This document shows, piece by piece, positions 27,564 to 37,900 of a stretch of DNA of 64,000 bases. This DNA comes from an uncultured Verrucomicrobiota bacterium. GTDB taxonomy: Bacteria > Verrucomicrobiota > Verrucomicrobiia > Limisphaerales > UBA9464. The stretch's first letter is position 1; every line of letters begins with the position of its first letter. The DNA lies in the NCBI GenBank assembly GCA_903907925.1, contig CAIVQB010000047.1:1-64000 (forward strand), given 5' to 3'. The notes under the pieces were generated by a model, which did no database searches, had not been told where the DNA came from, and worked only from the letters and a program-made list of their open reading frames with translations. The position numbers and the translations under genes were made by a program.

Positions 27564-27642
27564 GCGCGGCCTTTTTGTTTTTCCGGGTTCGAATCTCGCG
27601 TACGGTGGGCGACAGATCCGTTCGGAATTCGTCCGGAGTTTG

Positions 27643-28752
27643 ATGCGCACGCTTCACCTCTACATCGTTCGCCAGGTTTTGGCGTCCACGGCGGTCACTG
27701 TCACGGTGTTCACGCTGGTGTTGCTGCTGGGCACGGTGCTTCGTGATCTGCTGGAGTTCGTCGCCGCGGGGCATTCCTCACCGGGATTGCTCCTCCGGGC
27801 GCTGGCGCTGTTGATCCCCTTCGTGCTGGCGTTTTCACTGCCGATTGGCCTGCTGACCGCCTCGTTGCTGGTCTTCGGCCGGTTCAGCGCCGATCAGGAA
27901 CTGACCGCGATCCGCTCGGCCGGAATCAGTCTGGTGGCGGTGGCGATGCCGGTGATCCTCCTTTCGATCGGAATGAGTGTTCTCTCCGGGATCATCACAC
28001 TCGAAGTGGCCCCGGCCTGTCGGGTTTCCTTCAAGGCCCTCCGTGACTCGGTCTTTCAACAACCCCTGACGACCCTGATTCCCGAGGGCCGTTTTTTTGA
28101 TTTGGGCAACGGCCTCACGCTCTACGCCCGTGAAGTTCGTGGAACGGGATTGCGCGACGTCCAGATTTCCGGAACCACGAACCGGATCCAGGGCACCAAT
28201 ACCGAGCGGATCATGAACCTCGATGTCTGGGCACCCGAGGCGGAGATCGTGGGTGGCACCAACGGCATCAAGCGCGAGCTCATCCTCCATCGGCTGCAGG
28301 GACTCTATTTGAATCCGCAGGGTTGGCAGGGATTTGTGGATGCGGAGTATCGGTACGATTTGACCCGTGTGGGCACCAGCGAACCGCATGCCCTGAAGTT
28401 CAACGAAATGACCTTCCGCCAGTTGATCCGGGAGCGTCGAATTCGTGCCGCGCAGGGGGTGGACCTCACCCCGATCAATGTTCAATTGCACCGTCAGGTG
28501 GCGTTTTCGTTCGCCTGCGTCGGGTTCACACTGGTGGGGATCCCGCTCGGCATCCGCGCTCATCGACGCGAGACGAACATCGGCGTTGGAATCGCGCTGC
28601 TGTTGCTGGTGATTTATTACTCGTTCGTCGTCCTCGGCCAGGCCATGGAGACGCGTCCGGGAATGCATCCCGAGCTGATCTTCTGGATTCCCAATTTTCT
28701 CTTCCAGGGAATCGGTGCCGCGCTGCTCTGGCGCGCCAATCGCGCGGCGTGA
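27643..28752 (+). CDS. LptF/LptG-family lipopolysaccharide export permease
   Basis: A 369-residue inner-membrane protein of the YjgP/YjgQ family. LptF and LptG form the membrane part of the ABC exporter that extracts LPS from the inner membrane. Seen: three N-terminal helices (about 10-35, 50-75 and 100-125) with the [15 protein letters not shown] segment, a periplasmic beta-jellyroll (about 130-270) and three C-terminal helices with [13 protein letters not shown] before the fifth. GGAG (27634-27637) is well placed for the ATG at 27643. Its partner gene is not adjacent. LPS itself is a general verrucomicrobial trait, so this is probably housekeeping. Confidence 0.9.
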   Translation: MRTLHLYIVRQVLASTAVTVTVFTLVLLLGTVLRDLLEFVAAGHSSPGLLLRALALLIPFVLAFSLPIGLLTASLLVFGRFSADQELTAIRSAGISLVAVAMPVILLSIGMSVLSGIITLEVAPACRVSFKALRDSVFQQPLTTLIPEGRFFDLGNGLTLYAREVRGTGLRDVQISGTTNRIQGTNTERIMNLDVWAPEAEIVGGTNGIKRELILHRLQGLYLNPQGWQGFVDAEYRYDLTRVGTSEPHALKFNEMTFRQLIRERRIRAAQGVDLTPINVQLHRQVAFSFACVGFTLVGIPLGIRAHRRETNIGVGIALLLLVIYYSFVVLGQAMETRPGMHPELIFWIPNFLFQGIGAALLWRANRAA

Positions 28753-28785
28753 TCAGCGCATGCGGAAGCACAAGTCCTCCCGATT

Positions 28786-28876
28786 TTCAGGGCCAAAGGC
28801 CCGCACCATACCAACCTGAGGCATCGCCTCAGGACCGGCGTCGGAACGTCCTTCTGAGGCCTGAAGGCCCGCTCCA
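28786..28876. repeat. REP-type modules between convergent genes (family C)
   Basis: GGGCCAAAGGCCC, CCTGAGGCATCGCCTCAGG (a compensated variant, with both arms changed together) and GGCCTGAAGGCC lie between the convergent lptF-like gene and the giant minus-strand gene. The paired changes show that the hairpin is conserved, not just the sequence. Confidence 0.85.
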
Positions 28877-28906
28877 TTCCCGATTTCGGATTCCACCAAC
28901 GGGCTC

Positions 28907-31900
28907 TTACGGCAACACGATGCGATAGAACCGCACGGGGCTGGTGGTGATGTGGTCCTGATACCTGCCATTCGCGGTGGTGGCGGTCACTTCGGTCAAC
29001 AACTGCCAGGAGCCGGTGAGGGTGTCGCGGTATTCGACCCGGTATTTGGATCCCACTTCCGCCGGCCATCCAATTTCAACCAGGTCGGGGCTGATCACCG
29101 TGGCGTTGATCGCGAAGGCGTCGGACACGACCACCTGGATCGCGACCGTTGTTTCGTCCGAGAGCGGTGGAAGGCCGTCGTCGGTCGCACGGACGCGCAA
29201 CGAGATGAGACCCACCTGAGCCGTGGTGGGAACCCAATGGAAACGTCCGGTGGCGGCGTCGAGTGTGGCTCCGGCGATGGGCGTTACCAGGGCGTAGCTG
29301 AGGGATTGACCAGCGTCGGGATCAGTGCCGGTGAACTGCAGATCGACCGGGATTCCGACCGTGGCGGTACGATCGGAGAGATGATTCAGAGTCGGGCGAT
29401 GGTTGCCGGTGAGCAGACTGTTCGAGCCGCCGGGGGTCGCGGTGGCGAGGATTCCGGACGCCAGCGGGAAGTCATTGGGATCACGTCCAAACGACTGATT
29501 CGGAGTGGTGCCGGAGTAATCCAGATAATCCACCACGACGGGCTGGCCGAGTTGAGTCCGGCTGAGGGCGACGCTGCCCTGGCCCGGGGTCAATCGGAAC
29601 CGGGTGTGGAGTTCGCCCGATGACGAATCGCCAGGATTGCCGTCGGCGAACAGAACCATGTACTGGCCGGCCGGAAGGATGGTTCCGGTTGGGAAGGCCC
29701 AATCCGACAGGTTAGTGTAGGTCGACGACAGGAACCAGCCATCCAGCGACACCGGGACGGCACCCGTGTTGACCAGTTCGATCCACGGTCCCTGGCGGCC
29801 TTTTGCATCGGCGATGCCGCTGGTGTTGTCCGGCAGGATTTCGCTGATCCACACCGGTGGGAACTCGGGCAGGGCGACGGCGGTGCTGTTGGTGGTTCCC
29901 GGAGTGAACCGGGCGATGGGCGTGGTCAGGGGCTTGAGATCGACCGTGGCCTTGATCGGTGCGGCGGCACCGATGGCACCCGACAGACGCAGCGTCAGGG
30001 TCCCGCCGTTGGTGTTGGGAAGATACCAGTAGCTCAACGTGTAGGTGGCATCGGTGGTCAGGGGATTCGATGCGGAGTTGTCCTGGAAGATCGACGAGGC
30101 GCGGGTGGATCCGATGGCGGTCGAGATCACGTGCAAGGCGTTCTTGCCGGAATGTTCAACCGTGGAGACCAGCGCCGAAGTTTTCAGATTGTCGGAGACG
30201 GTCCATGGACCCGGGAAGCCGGATTCGAAATCTCCGTCGGGAATCAGATTGGTGCCGGCATCGGGATCGGTGCCGGCCACCAGGCGGACGTCATCGATGT
30301 AGGCTTCGCCGATGTTTTCCAGGTAAAGATAAAGCACCGAACTCGTCGCCTTACCGGTGACGACCGCCCGTTGCCACGTGGAACCGGACGCGTTGCCGCC
30401 CGCGGCCCAGTTGCCGACGCGGGAAGCGTCGCGTGTGGCGTCCAGCACCTGAAGCGCGGCCCCGGAATCAGCGGCGGCGGGCCAGGGCAGGGTCGATCGG
30501 AAGAAGAGTTCCGTCAGCGCGCGGGACGAACCGGGGGTCGAGACATCGTAGATTCCCAGCCGGGTCCCGGTGGGGTCCAGTGCGCCGGTCCAATCTCCCA
30601 TCACCGGCAGACCGGTTCCGTAGGTGCTCAGGAACACGGATTTGTTTTCGGCCACCACGATGAACTTCCCGGGTTTGAGGGATGTTCCGGCGGGGAAGAT
30701 GAAATCCATTCCCGCTCCAGACAGGTGCAGACCGGAGAGGGGTTGGGCGGTGATCGCCGAAGGATTGAAGAGTTCCACGTAGCCGGCACCGGGAGTGGCC
30801 GGGTGATACATGATCTCGTTGATCACGGCATGGAACCGGGGCTGGGTGATGACAGTGAACGTCCCGGACTGGCTCAGGGTGCCGGGTCCGTCGTCGGTGA
30901 CCTGGATGGTGATGCGGTTGGTGGTTGCGCCGGAATCAGGCGGAGTCTGCCAGGTGAAGTCGCCGGAAACGGAATCAATGCTGGCACCGGCCGGGGCACC
31001 CGCGCCGAGGCTGTAAGTCAAATGCTGCGCAGGGATGTCGAGATCGCTCGCGGTGGCGGTGAAGGCGATCGTCGCGCCTTCCTGCACCACGAAGTCCTTC
31101 AAGGCACCGAGAATGGGAGGCTGATTCACCTCGTTGACCGTGATCGAGAAGCTTTGAACTGCGGACAGGTGATCGGCGTTGTTCTCGGTGGCCCGGGCGA
31201 TGATGATGTAGATTCCCGGGCCCTGGGCTTCGGTGGGTGTCCAGGTGAGCACGCCGGTGTTGGCGTCGACTGCGATGCCGTCGGGAAGATTCCCCTCCAG
31301 TGAATAACGAATGGTCGCCGGTGGCGAATCCGGGTCGGCCGCCGACAGTGTAAACTGCAGGAGATGTCCCTCGTCGATGGATTGGGGCGGGATCAGTGTG
31401 AGGCTCGGCGGATTGTTCACCTCGCGGACCGCGAGAGTGAAGGTCCGCGAATCGCTGAGCGGCGGGACGCCGTTGTCGGTCACCCGCACCGTGACCGAAT
31501 AGCCGCCCGGTCCCTGAGCTTCGGTGGGTGTCCACGAAAACAGGCCGGTCGTCGGGTCAATGGCAGTGCCGGTCGGCGCGCCGGGATCGAGGCTGAAGGT
31601 CAATCCATTGGCCGGTCGATCGGGATCGGAAGCCACGGCGGTGAAGGTGAACAGGACGCCTTCATCGATCGACACGTCGGTGATCGGTTCGAGATGCGGC
31701 GGCAGGTTGGATTCGGTCACCGTCACCGGCACGCGCAGGGTCGAAACCCGCCGCGGAATTCCGTTGTCCGCCACGGTGAACGTCAGCAGGTAGCCTCCGG
31801 GACCCTGTTCCTCGGTCGGCGTCCAGGTGAAGACACCGGTGGCGGGATCAATGAAGGTCCCGGCCGGAGCGCCTGCTGCCAGCCCGAAGGTGAGGATCTG

Positions 31901-34900
31901 TCCGGCGTCGGGATCGGTGGCCTTGACAGTGAAGGTGAGCGGGGTTTGTTCGATCACGGTTTGTCCAGTGATCGCGGTGATGATCGGCGGACGATTGCCG
32001 CCGACCACGGAATTGGCGGCGTCCGGCGACGGCGGTTGCAGGGGGGTCAACGGACCGTCGGCACCGTCGGGGATGCGGCCGATGCTGACGTCATTGGTCT
32101 GGACCTCCCATGTCACGCTGTCGACGAGGGCGGCGTCCGGCCCAAACAGTGCGAGTTCTCCGCCGGTCTTGCTGAGCTTGAAGTTGGTGTGCAGGTCGAT
32201 CGCCGGAATGGTGTTGGATTTCGATGACTTGTCGGCCCAGACGAGGAGGAAGGTTCCCGGTTGGAGGATGAATCCCGGCGGAATGGTGAACTGGCCCGGA
32301 TCCGTGACGTCGCGGGTTAGGGTGTAGCCGGTCAGGTCCACCGAATTGGTCCCGCCATTGTAAAGTTCGAACCAATCCTCGAATTTCCCGGTGGCCGGAT
32401 CGCTGATCGTTGAGGTGTTGGAGGCCATGAGTTCGTTGATCGACACCAGAATCTGCGGGAAGGTCGAGTCATTCGGCGCTCCGGGTGTCACGTGGAACAA
32501 CGAGCGGCGGACACGGGGTTCGCCGTCGGGAACACAACCGTAGCTGCGTCCCTGCGGAACCTGGCTGTAATCGATGTAGTCGAGGACGGCGGTGGTATCC
32601 GTGGTGCGGGCGAGGGCGATCGAGCCGGTGGATGGACTGAGCCGGAAGCTCGCATGCAATTCGGTCGCGGTGGTTTGACCGGGCTGGCCATCGGCCCAGA
32701 CCACCAGGAATTGTCCGGGCGCCAGCGACGTGCCGGCGGGGAACGGCCACCGGGTCAGGTCGTCGTAGCTGTTTGAAAGCGAGAACCCGTCCAGGCTGAC
32801 CGCGGTGGTCCCGGCGTTGTAGAGCTCGATGTAGGGATCGTGTTCGCCGGCGTTGTCGACCGGGCCGCCGACATTCTCCGGCAGGACTTCATTGATCCAC
32901 AGGGCGGGGAACGGTGTCAGCGCGGCGCGGACTCCGTTGATGCGTCCCGGCGTCACCCGACTGGCGGAGGCGGGGTCGGGGGTCGCCCAGTTTCCAACGC
33001 GCCAGGAACCCTGGGTGGGATCGATCAACTGGAGCGACGGGCCCGAACCGTTGGCATTGGTCGGCCACGGCGGACGGCTGAGGTAACGGACGTCGGAGAT
33101 GATCAGATCGTTTGTTCCGCCCAGACCGGCGGGCACGACGAGCTTCAGATGTTCGCCGTTGTTGTCGAGTGACCCGGTGAATTCGCCGGCGACGGAGATG
33201 GTGGAGCCATACGCGGCGGCGAAGGCGGCGCGGTTTTTGGCGAAGACCAGATACCCGTTGGGTTGGATGAGCGTGCCGTCCGCGAGGGTGTAGCTGATGC
33301 CCTGGAACTTGACGCCCGACAGATCAAACGCCGTGGTGGTCGAGCGATTGAACAGCTCGATGAATGAGGCGTTGGGTTCGATCGGGTTGTAGTGGATTTC
33401 GTTGATGACCACGAAGTCCTTCGCCTGCGGGATGGCACCTGCGTAGGACACGTTGATCTGCTGCTGGAACCCCGGGATCGGGTTCCCGTTCTTGTCGAGT
33501 CCGGTCAGGCGGATGAGGTTCTTTGCGGCCGACAGCGGGACGGTGACCGAAAACGTGCTCTGGTCGGACCAGGTCACCGGATAGGGAGTGTCATTGACCG
33601 CGATTCCAACGATCGAGAAGGGAGCGGTGCCCCGCAAGGTGGTGGTCGCCGTGGGTGACGCGAAATCCGCACCATTGTTGCTGGTGATGGCGAACAGGGG
33701 CGCATCGGCGCTGAGCAACTGGCTGGAGATGTAGGTCCGCCGCTGGTTCATGTAGGCGATGGCTGGTGCCGGACTGGAGAGGCCGCCGACGGCATTTCGC
33801 GCGAGTGCCGTCTGGCGGGCGGTGAAGACCGGAGTGAAATTCTCCGGCTGCAGCGGTCCGTTGGCGGCGTCTCGGTAGGCGCGCCACATCATTCGGCGAA
33901 TGGCCGGCACGGTAAACCAGCGGTTGATCACCGGATCCTGCCCGGAGTTCATGAGGCCATCGTTGGCCGCGTTGCCGAGGCCGAGGGTGAAGTCGATATC
34001 CCACGGCATGAGCACCCATGGACCGGCATCCTGCTTCAGGATGTACATGTTCTGACCCTCGCTAAACGTCCACGAATCCCAGTTTCCGAGAACCCGGTGA
34101 TAGGCGAATACCCGCATCCATTCCTCGACATCGGCAACGGCCAGGAGGTTGGGAACGAAATTGGTGGAGGTGTCATTGGCGACCCCGACCAGGTTGAAGA
34201 GGTTGGTGTAGTTGTTCGCCGTGCCCCCAATCGTCCGGGTCTGCCAGTTCCAACGGTACCGCGCCAGTTTCTTGGCACCGCCGGTGGTCCGGAAATTCTC
34301 CAGGGTGGCACTCGTATTGTTGAAGGAGATATTGTCATCCTGGAAACTGAACCAGATCGCGATCTTGTAGAGATCACCCACGCCACTGTTGGGGAACCAA
34401 CTTTTGGCATAGGACCCGCCCGGCGCTTCCTCGTCCTGGGTCAGGTTGTTGAACTGGCCGCCATTGCGGTAGAGTTGCATGTAGTGCGAATGCAGGTACG
34501 GAATCTGCATCTGCTTTCCGATCCAGGCGCAGACGACATTGCGGAGACCGGTCTCCTCGGTGCCGCCATTTCCTGTGGCCCGGAACACGCGGTCCGTCGT
34601 CCCCAGCAGGGGCTCATCGTCTGGTCCCGTGATGGCGAAGCTCCCGGCGCCGTTGTGGAATGGACTGCCCTTGTCGCGGAACCCGACGTTGTACATTACG
34701 CGGTGATTGCCGTAGACCAGCGTGGCATCGCGATAGGTGTTGTTGAGCGCGTTGCGCCGTTGGTTTTCCGACGCTTGGGAACTCCACAAGTGATAATGAG
34801 CAAAGCTGCCGACCGGTGGCGAATCATCCCAGCGGATGTAACATTCCGGATGGGGCAGACCCACCGGCACCATGTTGTCGGACGGAAATGTGCCGGTGGC

Positions 34901-37900
34901 TGGCGTCGCCGCCGCGTCGGTGGCGACGACCTGAAATCCGATCAGCGTGCCACTACCCCGTCCAACCAGCGTGCCCGAGTAAATTCCGTCACCGGCGACC
35001 GCGTCGCCGCCAGTGCCGTCGTCACGCAGGATGAGTTCCGTCAGTGCCGTCGCCGGATCAATTCGATACCGCACCGCGACTTTTGAGATGCCATCGGGAT
35101 CGGAAACGCGGCAGGAGACCACGACCGGTTCGCTGGCCCGTGGTAATGCGGGTGAATGGTGTACCGCATAGACGGCCGGACCGGCGTTGTCGACCCGGCG
35201 GCTGTTGACCTGGCCCGGGGTTCCAAGACGGGTGGGTACCGCCAGTCGTACCGGCAGCTCAATGCCATTGCCGCGAATGCGGAGCAGAATCTCCGGCCAG
35301 CCCGCGACCCAGCGGGCGCTGCCCGAGAGGGTGAGGGTGTTGTTGTTGCCAACGGTCACAAGCAATGGCGTGCGGACGCTGTTGATGCCGGTGTCGCCAT
35401 GGCTCTGGGCACGGAGATGAAGACAATTGGCTCCGGTGGCGGCTCCGGTGGAGTCGATGGTCGACAGACTGTGGTCACCGGAGAACAGCCAGCCGGTGTT
35501 TCCCAATTCGAATCCGCCGTTGGCGAGGAGGTTGGTCGAACCCGGGCGGGTGACCGAAAGGTCGTCCACCAGGCATTCGCCGAGTCCCTGGAGCAGGACG
35601 TAGAATCGGTTGAAAGGAACGCCGGTATCGGCGTTGTCCAACACCCCGGTGTAGGTGAACGGAGTCCATTGACCCTTGGCAGTTTCGTCGGAGTCGGCCC
35701 AGCTCGAGGGCTGGAGCGGATCCGCCCGCGGATCGATCAATTCCAGACTGGAACCGCCCCCGTCGGCGTACTTGCCCCAGCGTCCGCCGGTGGAATAGGT
35801 CACCTCGAATACCACGGGATGAAGGATGTTGTTTTGAAGATCGCCGAGGGCGTTGGTGAAGGTGAGGGGGTCCGCACCGGCGAGAGCCAGCCTGCCGCCG
35901 CCGGGAAGGGTCTTTGAAAAACCTCCAACCGTGTTGGCCGGATTGAGCTGCGGATAGTTGGCCAGGAGGTGGTCACGGTTGCGCGCCACCACGAGAAAAC
36001 CGCCGGCGGGAATCACAGTGCCGGTGGGAATCTTGAAGTCGATGCCGTCGACAATCCGCCAGCCCTGCAGGTCGACGGGGTTCGCCGAACGATTGTGAAG
36101 CTCGATGTATTGATCATCGGGATCGCCGGAGATCGGCGCGTACATGATTTCATTGATGACCACATCCTCAACCCGCCAGGTCGCGTTCGGTGCCCCGGGG
36201 GTCGTTTGCGACAGGCGGCGCACTGTGGGGGACCCGTCCGGCGAACGTCCGGTGGATACGTCGGTCTGTTGGGCGTCAAACCGGAGGGCGTCGATCACCC
36301 GGGTGTTGTTGGGATTCACGAAGTACAACGTTCCGCCCGTCGGATCCGGGCTGAAGCCCAGTTGGGCGCTGGTGAACTGCAGATATCCCCGCGCGGGAAT
36401 CGAGGTGCCGGCCGGAATTCGGAAGCGTCCAATCACCGGACTGTCGGAGATCTGACAGCCGTCGAGATCCACGGGAACGGCGTTCGGATTGTACAGTTCG
36501 ACAAAGGCATCGGCCGGATGCGAGGGATGAGCGAGAAACTCATTCAGGACCACGCCGCGCTGGGGAAACGGCAGGACTGCATCGAGGCGGCCCGGCGATC
36601 CGCCGATGAGTTCGCTGGATTCCCAGGCCCGGGCATCGTCTTCACCATAGCTGGCGTGAGTGAGGATCAACGAATGGCCGGCACCGTCGGGAGCGACCGG
36701 CCAGGGTGCCGTCGATCCATAGGTCATCTTCAACTTCACCGCGCCGAACGTGTCGCTGAGAAGCAGGGTGTCGCCGGAATTGTTGAGGGATCCTGTGAAC
36801 GGCCCGACGACGTTGGTGATGCTGTACACGCGTTGGAGCGCGGCGGGTTCCTTGGCGATGACCAGAACGCCCGCAGATGGCAGCACGGTTCCGGCTGGGA
36901 ACGTGAAATCGATCCCGCCACCGATCTTCCAGCCGGAGATGTCCTCAAAAATGGAGTCGGCATTGTAGATCTCGATGTACTCCAGGTCGTTGGTGACGCC
37001 GGCCGGCGGCCGCGGATGGTACATGATTTCGGAAAAGACCAGGCCCGTCCGCCGGCTGGTGGGGCCGATGGGTTCACGATCGGTGGGCAGGGTGCTGGTG
37101 CCGAAGTTCACCGTGGTCCCGTAGTCGCTGAATTGCGCCATCGAGCCGCCGGTGGTGATGCCACTGCCGAGTGCCAGACCGAGATAGATCGAGGTCGGCA
37201 GCGGAACGGTGGTGGAGCCGATTTGATACCAGCCGATGCCGTCCTGACTGGCGTAGCCGGTAAATGTGGTTCCGACCCGCCGGAGTCGCAGCCAGGTTTG
37301 CGGATAGTTGACCGGATACCTGCCGACGGTGGTGGTCGGCTGTCCGGCAGACGGCCGATATTGAAAGGTGCAGCCCACCTGACCCGAGGCAGCCAGTGTC
37401 GCTGCAAACATCGAATTGGTGCCCAGATCGGCCCGGGCCATCAATCCCGCCGCACTGAACGGATCGACGATCCCCAAGTCCGCAATCCGGACCTGCACGT
37501 CGAAATTCCCACTGCGTTTTTCCCAGGCGAGTTCGAAGCGATCGGCCGTTCCGCCGACGTTGCCGGTTCCGCCGGTTAGATTGAAGGAACCCGGACCGAT
37601 CCGTTGCAGGGTCGAGGGACTGGCACCGATGCCTTGCGCGACGAGCTCGAGGGCGAGAAAGGAGGTGGTACTGCCAGCGGCGATGGGATTGGGCGTGCGT
37701 GCCGTGTCGAGAATGCCGCTGACCGTCACGGTGTAGTTGGTGCCGGGAGTCAGGGTGGTGGTGGAAAGGATCACCGTCGATGGATTCGAACCCGGTGCCA
37801 CGGCATTGACCGCCACGCCCGGGGCGATCTGAAAATGGGTGGCAATTCCCGCCGAGGCGGCATCGATGGGTTCGCTGAACGTCAACTGTACGCTGGTCAA

